Assembly: GCA_964019695.1 (NCBI GenBank)
Contig: OZ026530.1
Coordinates: forward strand, 26,796,108 to 26,860,107
Direction: 5' to 3'
Source of the DNA: Loripinus fragilis
Taxonomy: Eukaryota; Mollusca; Bivalvia; Lucinida; Lucinidae
Length of the DNA: 64,000 nt
The notes beneath the pieces were generated by a model. It made no database searches. It was not told the origin of the DNA and saw nothing but the letters and a program-made list of their open reading frames with translations. Shown piece after piece: positions 31,876 through 43,304 of this stretch. Made by a program: the position numbers and the translations under genes. Each line of letters begins with the position of its first letter. Position 1 is the first letter of the stretch.

Positions 31876-32030
31876 AAATTGCATTTATTTTCCATCCCAT
31901 CAATTTAAACATGTGTTTGGGGTGCTCAAAAGAACTGTCTCATTGAGATGGTTCTTTTGAGTACCCACAACATATGTTTTGGTTGAGAAAAAAGGAAAAT
32001 AATTTTCCAGTACGCACTCTAATCTGGGGG
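31876..32030. mobile_element. palindromic MITE, family H
   Basis: ggggtgctcaaaagaactgtctca / tgagatggttcttttgagtaccc, flanks acatgtgtt and caacatatg. Confidence 0.88.
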
Positions 32031-32504
32031 CCTGTTATTGCTCATTATTATAGAATTTATTAAATGAGGTGGAACAAAACAATCAAATGTGAGGCTATGC
32101 AGAGCATCTTGAATAATTGACCACAAATCTTAAATTCAAATCATATGATGTTAAAGTCACTTTGTGTAGCATTTTTGGACAAGAAAATGTCATGGTTTTG
32201 CAAATACCCTTAAAGCGCCACCTACATTTTGCAGCAGACGACAATTTCAAATTTTGCTGCTTTTTCAAAAATAACAAATAAGGCATGATATTTCATGAGA
32301 ATTGTCTGCTTGGCTGTTTTTGAAAATTAGGAAAAATGTCGCAAAATTTGTTGTCTGCTGCAGTTGTGATTGGCACTTGAAGGGTTAAGTAAATGTGAAG
32401 TCATTGCAAAACATTGCATATTTGATATACTAATGTATTATTATTTTTGAATGCATGGTGTTTTAACACTCCCAGAGTGTTATATGATAAATGTAAGTGT
32501 AATA

Positions 32505-32733
32505 CATTTGGGCCTCGATGCGACAAAACCTGTCTTCAGAGTTTCAGACAAATTGAGACTCAAACCAGTCTCCCCAGCTTCAGAGACAAGCTAGAAAATT
32601 GCAATTTTGCTTGTAGCAAGTCTAGATATGATATTTTCCAAAAAGTGAACGACGAAGATGCTGATCAGTTGCACGGATGCTCAGGCTGGTCTGCATCTTT
32701 GTTGTTTAGACAGGTTTTCTCGCATTGAGGCCT
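32505..32733. mobile_element. MITE family E
   Basis: Opens tttgggcctcgatgcgacaaa and closes agacaggttttctcgcattg (inverse), with gctgatcagttgcacggatgctcagg inside. Confidence 0.82.
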
Positions 32734-32891
32734 ATTTTCACTTCATGTAGTATGACCTCTGATTTTTAAGAGTACTTGGTTTGCGTTAACTAGTCCTAGA
32801 CATTTGCTGCTTGCTGCAAGGGCTATCCTAGCTCATTAGTGCTCTTTATCAAATATTTGTAGCTCTAGGCATATCGGCCAGCAAAAATTCT

Positions 32892-33127
32892 TTAAACCTT
32901 TATATACTAATGAATTCTTCCTTCTGGTTTGATGCAATAAACTTGGGATAGTCCATAGTACATATCTAGGGGTGTCAGGTTATAATTTTCAAAAAAATAT
33001 TATATTTGTCTGAAGATCTTTTCTACATTGACGAATAGTGAAGACCCAGATGAAAAGCGGCATAATTCTGGGTCTTCACTGTTTGTAAGAGAACCCTTTT
33101 AGGGGTTTCCTATATACAAAGGGTTAA
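32892..33127 (-). mobile_element. MITE family P
   Basis: aacctttatatactaatgaattc to ttcctatatacaaagggtt, in the opposite orientation to 12816-13053, with the foldback around gaagacccagatgaaa and ctgggtcttcac. Confidence 0.8.
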
Positions 33128-33384
33128 ACTAGCTGTGCAAAAAAAATCTATTCTAACTTTTGAAAACAGTGTAGATCCAGATCAGATGGCTTCATTAGAA
33201 TCCAGCTGAGCTGATCAGGATCCGTGTATACTATTTTTCATCCACGTAATAATTATTATAATAATGGAATTGAAACACTTGGAATTCATTTCATACAGTG
33301 TAAACAGCTCATAAAATCCTGCCTTAAATACTCAGTGTATACTTATAGGAAGGAGCATGTTGTTTAGATAACCAACATTTCTGA

Positions 33385-33535
33385 GTGTAAAATTGTAAAT
33401 CTTTGCTTACCCATCAGTTTTAACATATGTTTTGGGTGCTTAAAAGAACTGTCTCATTAAGACAGTTTGTACCCACAACGTATGTTTTGGTTGAGAAATT
33501 AGAAAATTCTATTTTTGGGACATACTCTCAACTAA
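33385..33535. mobile_element. palindromic MITE, family H
   Basis: tgggtgcttaaaagaactgtctca / taagacagtttgtaccc; the right stem has lost a few bases. Confidence 0.8.
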
Positions 33536-34228
33536 AGGCCTGATGAAATAAGGTATAGAATCATTGTATCTAGTGCTATGGTGTGTGTATATGTATATGT
33601 GTGTGAGAGAGAGAGTAAGCGTAAAGTGTCACTAAATTTTCCTATATTGTTGTTTCTTTAGTAAGGCTTCATATAACATTTGATGATCTTTATGCTATTT
33701 CAAGCATTAATTTATGTGTATACATAGATGAAAGTTTTCAGAATTCTAAATTCAGGATTTTGAGGCTTTTTCTTGCAGTCAGCCCCAAAGCCCTAAATTA
33801 GGCACAATATATAATGATGGACTTTAAAAACGCAACACTTGGATAGCAGCGGGTCAGCTTATTTGATGTTTACCTGTTTGTATCCTTTCATTCGATGACA
33901 AAATCTCATCTACTTCAGAAATTTTTCAGTGGCTAAATTCATACGAAGCAGTTTTATCATGGAGTTTAGCTATAAAATTAAAACTTAAGCGTTGGCTGAA
34001 AAAGCTAGCTCAAGATGACATCATTAGAGCAAAAGAAGTTTACATTCAACTGTTTGTTGAAAGATATAAAGGGAAGTTATTGTTGTGTTTTTAAAGCCGG
34101 TCTTGATTTAAGATTTGATTTCTGATTTTTATATTGAAATTAAGCATACCTTATTAGCCTACTTGGGTTTCAGGAGATTTGATCTTTAGACCTTTCACTC
34201 ATGTTTATTTGAAGAATGATGTAATAAA

Positions 34229-34544
34229 CATGGGCAGATCCAGAGTGGGGACGGTCCCGACCCCCCCCCCCCCCCCCCCCCCCCCCCTGAAAAATCGCAA
34301 AAATATAGGGTTTCTTAGCAATACTGGTCTGGATCCCCTGAAAAATTGCAGAGATACCAAGCCAGTATTGAATGCTGGGCCATCATAGGCCCACCAGCGA
34401 AATGCCATTTAAATGGCGTTATGCTGTTGGGCTGATGATGGCCCATTTATAGTGATGTTTGGATCCTGTATCGCCTCATCAACTAAAAAAAAATGGTTAT
34501 CAAATTTGGACTCCCTCTGACAAAACTTTCTGGATCTGCTCATG
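34229..34544. mobile_element. MITE family F (GGATCC ends) with poly-C
   Basis: Opens catgggcagatccagagtggg and closes ctttctggatctgctcatg. It shares aatatagggtttcttagcaatactgg and ccatcataggcccacc with 50323-50594, 57465-57755 and 61831-61986. Confidence 0.82.
34261..34287 (+). repeat. poly-C run, 27 bases
   Basis: Expanded from the short C tract present at this place in other family F copies (for example ggaccccccctccc at 50 kb). Confidence 0.95.
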
Positions 34545-34805
34545 AGAAGCTTGTTGTTCACTGTAGCAGTGATTGCAACTTTAAGAGCCTAGGCAAGAGA
34601 AAGCATTCCATTGAATTACTCCTGCTTTATTTGTTGACACTACTGTAATTGCTTGTCTGTATGAAATGCTGGGGATGAAGTGTCAATCTAATCTTAGTAT
34701 TGGTATAAGTCTCACCTCAGTCTATGACAATATAGTTGTGTTATAATACTGTGCTTGCACTAATCTTCTCATTATTCCATAGTTTTTGTCCTTGTCACAC
34801 ATAGA

Positions 34806-35040
34806 TGAGCTGGGACATGTGATTTCCAACAATGTGGCAATTTGACAAGTGTAGACTCAGACGAGCCTGTGCAGCCTCCTGTTAAGCTTGGAAGCTCCAA
34901 ATACTGTTCAGTCAGTAGCTTAATAATCATAGAATATTCAAGTGAATAGCAAAGGCTCTGATCAGACTGTGCATATGCGCAGGCTGGTCTGAGCTTTTGC
35001 TTGTCGCACATACCACGTTGGAAATCACATCTTGCGGCTC
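34806..35040. mobile_element. MITE family D
   Basis: Ends gagctgggacatgtgatttcc / ggaaatcacatcttgcggctc. Confidence 0.87.
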
Positions 35041-35741
35041 ATATATGAGCCGGGGTCTGTGAAAACCCGCCTTAATGACATTAGGACTTTTTATTTAAAA
35101 ATCATTTGAAAAACACCACAAATTAAGAAATTTGACATGTTTATATATTGCCTTAAAACCTACTCAGGTGGATAGTAAAATAAAATTATTTCTGATTAAA
35201 TTTCTTTGTTATCATGCCATATGTTTCCATGGCAACAACTTTACCTTAACAACTGTCAGAATTTTTATAGTATGGCCAGTCGTTTTCAGATCATGCCAGA
35301 TGATGCAAACTTAAAGTAAAAATGAATCAGTGTCAACTTTTCTGCAATTCCATTGCACACATACTAAGGATAATGAAAAGGTATATTAGCAAGAAATTGT
35401 ATGCTTCTCATGCACCTGACAAACCTGCAAATCAGGAAGTTAACTTTGATGTCATTAGTAATGTCATGACATTTCTGACATTGTGTGTTAAAGTTTAGAA
35501 GGTGTATAGTTTCAAAAGACAATATTTCCATGAATAATGGAGATAATCTCTTAACACTTCGTAGATTAAGTGTGTGTAATCAACTAAATTTTGACAATAT
35601 TCTCATTAAGGCTGGTTTTCAAAGATTGTGACTCATATATATCTTGTCTTTTCTTTTGTATTTTGTTAATGGTAATGTTGGAAAGTCATGAAATATTTAT
35701 TTATTAATGTGGTGTTTTCTGTATCATATATGTGCTTTGTT

Positions 35742-35994
35742 TAACCCTTTTATACTAATGGATTCTTCCCTCTTGTTTGATACAATAAACTTGGGATAGT
35801 TCATTATATATATCAAGGGGTCACAGGTTAGAATTTCCAAAAATTCAGATGTATTTCAGTCTGTTAAGATTGTTTTATTTTAGTTAGCAAACAGTTGAGA
35901 CCAAGATGAAATGCCACATTCTCTCACATGTCGTCTGGGTCTCCACTATTTGTCAAAGTGCCTGTTTATGGGTGTTCAGTATATAAAGGGTAAA
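35742..35994 (-). mobile_element. MITE family P
   Basis: aacccttttatactaatgg to ttcagtatataaagggt; inner gagaccaagatgaaatgcc and cgtctgggtctccac. Confidence 0.8.
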
Positions 35995-36027
35995 ATAGAC
36001 AGAACATATAAATGTTTATTATAGTCC

Positions 36028-36240
36028 ATTAACTCTTTGCCTACTAGTGTCGTCTGCTGATAACCTTTGCAAACAGTTTGGACCCAGATAAGGCCCAACA
36101 AAATGGATGGCCTGATCTGGATCCAAACTGTTTGACACTCTGATGGTATTCCTGAAAGAATTTTTTTTAAAAGTTGGTTTTGAAAAAAAATCAGCAGACG
36201 ACAAAAAACATTAGAAATTACCCAGCATGCTAAGAGTTAA
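36028..36240. mobile_element. MITE family T, intact copy
   Basis: Opens ttaactctttgcctactagtg and closes cagcatgctaagagttaa; subterminal tgtcgtctgctgataa / tcagcagacgaca are inverted. TTAA-type flanks. Confidence 0.85.
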
Positions 36241-36464
36241 TAGCAAATAGAGACAGAAGTTTATGCAAATAATATTCTATAGCCGTTGTTAGACATTGAA
36301 AATGTTGCTTTAAGGTAGTAAATATATTTTTAAATAAGCAAACAACAATTTATAGATGTTAATTTTTAATGCCAACACTATTGCCTTTATACAATGCTAT
36401 ACTATGTGGTACCAGATTGGATTACTGGGTCCCTCTTAAGGATATAAAGTGAGATTTAGATTTT

Positions 36465-38310
36465 TTTCATATCAAAAACTACAGCAAAAGTTTTGCTGAA
36501 ATATGAAGACATTAGGGTGCTTTTCTCTATGTCCACAAGTTTACTCTTATAGGACAAGCTATATGAAGGCATTATAATAAACAACAGGAAGTTTATAAGT
36601 TAACTTTTATAGGACGAGCAAAAGTTCTGCTATATGAAGACATTGTGATAATTTACACAATGGCCACAAGTTAACTTTTAAAGGACAAGCAAAGGTTCTG
36701 CTATATTTAAAGCCTTGTGATAATTTATAGCATGTTCACAAGTTAGCTTTTATAGGACGAGCAAAAGTTCTGCTATATGAAGACATTCTGATCATTTACA
36801 CAATATCCACAAGTTAACTCTGATAGGACAAGCGGCAGATCTGCTATATGATGACATTGTGATAATTTACACAATGTCCACAAGTCAACTTTTATAGGAC
36901 AAGCAAAAGTTCTGCTATATGACAACATTCTGATCATTTACACAATGTCCACAAGTTTACTTTTATAGGACAAGCAAAAGGTCTTCTATATGAAGACATT
37001 CTGATCATTTACACAATGTCTACAAGTTTACTTTTATAGGACAAGCAAAAGGTCTTCTATATGAAGACATTCTGATCATTTACACAATGTCCACAAGTTA
37101 ACTTTTATAGTATGCAAAAGGTCTGCTATATGAAGCCATTGGGATCATTTACACAATGTCCTTAAGTTTATTTTTATAGGACCAGCAAAAGGTCTGCTAT
37201 ATGAAGACATTGGGATCATCTACACAATGTCCACAAGTTTACTTTTATAGGACAAGCAAAAGGTCTTCTATATGAAGACATTCTGATCATTTACACAATG
37301 TCCACAAGTTTACTTTTATAGGACAAGCAAAAGCTCTGCTATATAAAGACATTGGGATCATTTACACAATGTCCACAAGTTTACTTTTATAGGACAAGCA
37401 ACAGGTATGCTCATATGAAGGCATTGTGATAATTTAAACAATGTCCACAAGTTTACTTTTATAGGACAAGCAAAAGTTCTGCTTATATGAAGACTTAGTG
37501 ATTATTTACAGGATATTCACAAGTTTGTTTTTTAGGACAAGCAAAAGTTCTGCTAATATGAGGGATAATTTACACAATGTCCACAAGTTATTTTTTATAG
37601 GACAAGCAATATTTCTGCTTATATGAAGACATTGGGATAATTAACACAATGTCCAAAAATTAACTTTTATAGGACAAGCAATTGTACAGTTCTGCTGATA
37701 TGAATATTGGGATAATTTACACAATGTCCACAAGTTTACTTTTATAGGACAAGCAAAGGTTCTGCTATATGAATACATTATCATGATTTACTCAATGCAC
37801 ACAAGTTAACTTTTATAGGACAAGCAAAATTCTGCTATATGAATAAATTTTCATGATTTACTCTGTCCACAAGTAAGTTTTATAGGACAAGCAAAGGTTC
37901 TGCTATATGAATACATTATCATGATTTACTCTATGTCCACAAGTTAACTTTTATACGACAAGCAAAAGTTCTGCTTGTATGAATACATCATCATGATTTA
38001 CTCTGTCCACAAGTAAGTTTTATAGGACAAGCAAAAGTTCTGCTTATATGAAGACTATATTATGATTTACACCATGTCCACATGTTAACTTTTATAGGAC
38101 AAGCAAAAGTTCTGCTTATGTGAATACATCATGATGATTTAGATAATGTATACAAGTTAACTTATAGGTCAAGTAAAGATTCTGCTATATGAATACATCG
38201 TGATACTTTACAATATGTCCAGACATTAACTTATAGGAAAAGCAGAAACTCTGCTAATAAAAGAAGACATTTGGATGATTTACACTATGTCCATAGGTTT
38301 ACTTTATCAG
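36465..38310 (+). repeat. 71-bp tandem satellite, about 25 copies
   Basis: Unit: ttctgctatatgaagacatt, (c/g)tgatcatttacacaatgtcc, acaagttaacttttatagga, caagcaaaag. Copies vary in length (63-76) and diverge toward both ends; the 36.9-37.4 kb core is most uniform. No open frame persists. Confidence 0.93.
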
Positions 38311-39263
38311 TCACCTTTCGTATTAATTGCATTGCTGCATGTTGCCTGATAAACATGAATTATCTCACGGCATGTACCTTTATCAGGCCATGATGACTTT
38401 TGCACTATTTGAATGACGTCGCTAATGAAGCTGAATCAACACAAGAATCAAAAATTATGTCATAATTGCTAGTTTGAAGAGTGTTCAGCAATAGGTAAAC
38501 TGATAAACAGAATACCAGGGTCGCGTCTTTTGATATCAAGTTTACCAGGCTCTGCTTTGAGAGCAAAATTGCTCGGCAAAATCGTCAAATCGCTCGGCAA
38601 GCCTTGCGATGTCAACAAGCATCTGGACAGTTTAGATGCAGCTTTTATACTTTTGTGGCTGTGAATTCTATACTGACATGGTGCTGTCAGATCAGACCTC
38701 AAAGATGTGGCAGATGATGTTCCCATGTGATATAAACATGTTTCTTACCACATGGTTCATAGGGCTATAGGTTTGTTCTGAGTGTATTAGTGCATGGGTT
38801 AATGTTTTCAGGATTATTCCTGAATTCAGGATTTCCATAGAAAGTCAGCCTCAAAATGCTAAATTAGGGAGATTATAATAGGTTTTCCTGTTTATATACA
38901 GTTTGTCTAAAGGCAACTGATCATATAATCTTGAAATTATGAATATTTAGTGGACATACTGCAAGTTTAAGATTGGAGTTTCAAAAGTTCAGGATTTTGG
39001 AAATTTTGAACTTTCATCCATGTTAGTGTTACTTGTTGGGTCTGTAAAGTTGCAATGATACATATAGTTGTTTTATATTGCTATCAATCCATTTATACCT
39101 ATCATTCCCAAAAAGTTACGGGGGTAAACAATGCAGACCTAGAATGGCATGTGCTGGGTGGTTTTACAAAATTATAACTAAAGAAATAATTTGAGCTGTC
39201 TGAGGAGAATTTGTTTCTACTGACATAGAGGACAAGAAATAACTCATTTAAACCTGCAGATCT
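38311..39263. other. intergenic, no gene assigned
   Basis: Mostly unique sequence. A short segment at 38500-38650 has open frames on both strands but no splice signals or family resemblance I can support. Confidence 0.4.
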
Positions 39264-39508
39264 GGCCCCGAGGTTATAAAACTTTTTTCATGCTCAACTC
39301 AGCTGAGCGCAAAATTTATCCTGCTCATAAATGTTAAAATGCCAACAATTGTTGGCATTTTAACATTTATTAGCATGATAAATACAACATATGAGAGACT
39401 TAAAGCAATACACCTCTTCGTTTGTTGGTATTTTAGTTTTTATGAGCAGTTGAAATTTCGTGCTCGGTTGAGTTGGGCATGAAAAAAGTTTTATAACCTC
39501 GGGGCCTG
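39264..39508. mobile_element. MITE family C
   Basis: Ends ggccccgaggttataaaact / agttttataacctcggggcc (about 40 bases with ttttttcatgctcaactcagc); inner palindrome ttaaaatgccaacaattg / caattgttggcattttaa is exact. Confidence 0.9.
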
Positions 39509-39684
39509 TTCAGTATTGTCAGAGGCATTGCTGCTCACACCTACATAGATGAAAGTTTTCAGGAGTATTCCTGAATTTAGTATTTTGAAGCTGACTTTCA
39601 TCAGTGTCTGCACTGTTTGCTTAGATTGAAATAACTTCATGGGCAGAAATACATCATAATTTAGTATACTCTGCATTCGACCCC

Positions 39685-39775
39685 TTAAAGTATATGATGG
39701 GCTGTCCCATATTTATTATATCAATATGTATGGGAAAATCCATCAGAATACAAAAGGTTAATATAGTACATCACA
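39685..39775 (+). repeat. family P MITE tail
   Basis: gtatatgatgggctgtcccat ... ccatcagaatacaaaaggtt, the right third of the element only. Confidence 0.5.
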
Positions 39776-40158
39776 TAGGATTGAAGCTCTCATTTGGTAT
39801 AAATGGATTGAAGACTGATACCATTATGGAGTTAAGATTAAAGGCCTGTTACTTAGGCAACTATTTAATTTATACCACAATGTATTTGAATGGGTTAGAT
39901 AGCCCCAGTCTTATTTTATTTGTTTGGAATTATTTATATTTGTTTGCTGTATATGGTATTTTTTTGAACCTGAATAATTTTAGAGATTTAAATGTATAAA
40001 TATATATATATAATATTATAACTGTGTATTTTGAGTGTTTCGTCCCATTGGTAAATGGGTAAAATAGAGCATATTTATTAATAATTGAAAAGTATTCTGA
40101 TCAAAGGTTGATTTTAGATATGCTTTAAGATCTTTCAATGATTTTTTGCATTTTTATA

Positions 40159-40834
40159 TACTGTCCACAAAAGTAGGGGATATTGGGATATAAAAAATCT
40201 AGAAATTAAAATCCAAATTTGTCACATAAATAATTTTGTCTTTGGATATAGCATTATGTAAGCCAGTTTTCCTGCATGATTTGAGGACTGAAAATTTAGT
40301 AATGTTACCTTAATGGCATGCCAAAGACAGTAGGGGTCAAGTCAAATTTCACAAAAAAGTATCAAAATTTTTGACATGCTTTTGAAAATGCATGCTTAAG
40401 ATGCATTTTGGATATCTTTGTTTTTTAAGATTTTTTTTCATGTACCATACTTGTTATTTCTAGGAAAGAGGGCAGTGACAAAAATGTAAAAAATCACTTA
40501 AAAGAGACAGATTATAGCCTCACATTCCTGAAATCGAGGAAGAAGAGATAAAAACAAATTCTAAACCTAAAAAATAATGAATAATGGATATTTTCTTTAA
40601 AAAAACGTAGCCATTGCATAATCCGTCACTGTGATATTCACATGTGAAAATCGAAAGTCTACCCCTGGGCTAAATATGGTTGTCTCAAAAACATGTGACC
40701 AGATTAATCCTAAAATTTTTGTTGATATTGTCAGCTAGATGACTTCTAATTAATACTAGCTGTTTCAGGTTTATGCCATTAGTTTGGTAAATGCTCTGAT
40801 TTATAATATTCAAATATCCCCTACTTTTTGTATA
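40159..40834. mobile_element. TIR element, AAAGTAGGGGATATT ends, about 675 bp
   Basis: Left atatactgtccacaaaagtaggggatatt and right, inverted, atatacaaaaagtaggggatatt. No transposase frame. It adjoins, and probably cut into, the retrotransposon fragment on its right. Confidence 0.7.
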
Positions 40835-41180
40835 TATCTTGTGCTTACCTGGCCCACGCCTTCCATCAACTTCTATATCACATATTGTTCTGACTGCCCC
40901 ACTAGAATATACCAGCAAAGTCTTCTCTCTGTTAAAATCAAGGTCTATTGCCAATAGCTTTCTTGACCATGTCACAGAACTTGTGGTCACAGAACTAGTA
41001 TGAGAGGTGGTGAGATCTGAAAACTGGCAGTAGCTCCTGAACCTCTTCAGGTCGATTTTCACATGAGTAGTGACTTCCTGTTCACAGGCTCTATGTTGTC
41101 CAAATAGCAGAATGAAGCTACCACCACCAGTTTATCAGGTTTGATCTTCCTGCATTTACCTTCAACTCCTTCTTCTCCAT
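40835..41180 (-). pseudogene. degenerate non-LTR reverse transcriptase, C-terminal part
   Basis: On the - strand three frames together give the usual order of a widespread animal LINE C-terminus: KCRKIKPDKLVVVASFCYL, then a piece ELLPVFRSHHLSY, then SSGAVRTICDIEVDGRRGPG near the end. It looks like a single-frame host exon at first (40849-41077), but the three motifs identify it as a frameshifted retrotransposon relic. It stops at the TIR element. Confidence 0.65.
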
Positions 41181-42569
41181 GCGCTTCTTTACAAATCAAG
41201 AGCTTCCTTATACGCATATTTAAAACCAACCAATCAGGACACAGTTCACGTGCTTTAAGATAGAGATCATGGTGTATGGTTATAACATTCTTGATAATAA
41301 ATTTAACTTCCTACAACTTGTGTTGTTTTATTGCTTCATTACATTGGTTAAAACATAAAACATTAAAATGCGATTGGGTATGACCAGTAAATGCCACGAT
41401 CACGGACCACAGACCAACCACAGTACCACGAGGAAGAGACCCGAAACACTAACAGTCACATGACAGCAAGAACACAATGAAAGTAAATCAACCAGCTCTA
41501 AGTATCTTTGTTGACGTAACCAACTTTATCAATGAGACTTCTTGGTGCCATTTCTGTGCATACCTTGATTTAAGCTTTTATTATCTTCCTTGCTCATTCG
41601 TAGGGTTATGATAAATTTCAGATTGGCTAATTTCATATATAATTGATTGAAGTCTGTCGAAAGAACTCACATTTGACCTCTAACAAGCTTTATAATGCCC
41701 ATGCCCCTTATGTTACGAACCAAGATCAAAGGTGATTGATTCGTAAGTTTTGGAGACAAAAGATTTTTTAATAATTTTTACCTTACATGACATCAGACAA
41801 TTTGGTCATGTGGCATGGTCGATATAGTCATATATATAGATTGTCTCATCCAAAACATGCTCCACGTTCTCTGATTTCTGGGAAATCGTGTTTGCAAGCA
41901 CGTAAGAGCTGCCTTGGTTAATAGTCAAAGGTCAATCAATACATTTTGTGGTTACCTGTAGTCATTGTCTCATTGGGTTAAATATATCAAGTCAAGCTCA
42001 TGACTTGGGCTTCAAAGTTATCAGAAAATCATCATAAAGTTTTCCCATATAAAGACATTCAGAAACCCAATTAACCTTGTCATAAAGTAGATCAAGGTCA
42101 ACCCAACTCAGACATTGTACAGCTCACATCAACAATGCTACATATTTATAGCCCAGTGTCGTGAACCCATTGGTCCTGGAAAGTTTTTAGCTTATATGGA
42201 TATGTCAGCCATTTTTATCATGTGACCGACCACACAGTCAATTTATATTGTCTCATCTAATGGATGCTTCATATGAAATTAAGTTTAATTGCCTGTGTGG
42301 CTACTTAGAAAATATGTTTAATTATATTGATGGGTCCCATTTGAGCGACCTTGACCTTAGGTACTTATCTATCTAGTGAGTATAATGACTTTGGGTTCAA
42401 CAGTAATTGAAAAATCAACTTTTCAAGATTATTCCCATTAAAACGCACCAGGAAACAAATTTGACCTTGTCCTTAAATAGGTCAAAGTCAACCTAGGATC
42501 ATCAGTAGGACCCGCATCCCAAATGCTACATACATGTACCAAGTCTCAAGCTCATCGGCCTTCTGGTTC
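41181..42569. other. degenerate repeats, no gene
   Basis: From about 41780 repeated phrases occur (catgtgaccg, gttatcagaaaatc / gtaattgaaaaatc, accttgtcataaagtag / gaccttgtccttaaatag, gtcaaggtcaaccc), a period of several hundred bases, much diverged. Confidence 0.45.
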
Positions 42570-43304
42570 TACAGAAGAAGATTTGATGCGTTTAACACTA
42601 CTTCCAGATATTTGGACGATATTTTAAATATTAATAATGTTTATTTTGACAATATGGTTAGTCAAATATACCCTTCAGAGCTCCAACTTAATAAAGCCAA
42701 TGCCTCTGATACCGAAGCCGCATTTTTAGACTTGCATTTGTCAATTTCTAATGATATTGTTTCTACCAAAATTTATGACAAACGTGACGACTTTGATTTT
42801 GAAATTGTCAATTTCCCATTTTTAGATGGTGATGTTCCTCGTTCTACATCCTATGGAGTCTATATCTCTCAACTCATTCGTTTTGCTAGAGCATCTAGCT
42901 ATGTTGCTGACTTCAACACTCGCAATAAATTGTTAACTCAGAAACTTCTTAAACAAGGCTATCGGTATCATAAACTTCGCAAAACATTTTCAAAATTTTA
43001 TAGACGATACTATGATTTGATTTCTAAATTCCAAGTTGGACTTAAATCTCTCTTGCGCCAAGGACTTTCGGAACCTGATTTCTATGGTGACTTGGTGTAT
43101 AAGTTGAAGAAGATTGTTGGCTCTAATAATTTTTCAGCGCAGTTCATTAAAATAATTTCCCATTATAAAAAGATTGGCTATAACATTAATGTATTGCAAC
43201 AGACTGCATGCTTGGTAGTCAACCCAATCACGGTTGGCAACTTTGCTTTCCTCTTTAATTGCACGCCGGTGGGTCGGACTTCAGACTCTATGATGGTTCC
43301 GACT
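42570..43304 (+). CDS. 5'-truncated reverse transcriptase (YLDD type), C-terminal half
   Basis: The open frame runs from 42534 to a TAA at 43305-43307 (257 codons); the first dozen residues look like host flank. YLDD at residues 26-29 is the catalytic box, followed by QIYPSELQLNKANASD, FLDLHLSISNDIVSTKIYDK and a basic HKLRKTFSKFYRRYYDL. The order box C, FLDL, then a TKIYDK block is like Penelope-type enzymes, but no GIY-YIG endonuclease follows, so I leave the clade open. Fingers and palm boxes before YLDD are missing, so this copy cannot be active. The frame has no internal stop, so the insertion is fairly young. Confidence 0.75.

Noticed and set aside
38469..38726. 85-codon - strand open frame
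   Set aside because: Open in more than one frame, no splice signals, no family resemblance.
40849..41077. - strand exon candidate with donor AG|GTAAGC
   Set aside because: The pieces ELLPVFRSHHLSY and SSGAVRTICDIEVDGRRGPG, with VVVASFCYL upstream, show a frameshifted LINE C-terminus, so the splice-like ends are coincidence.
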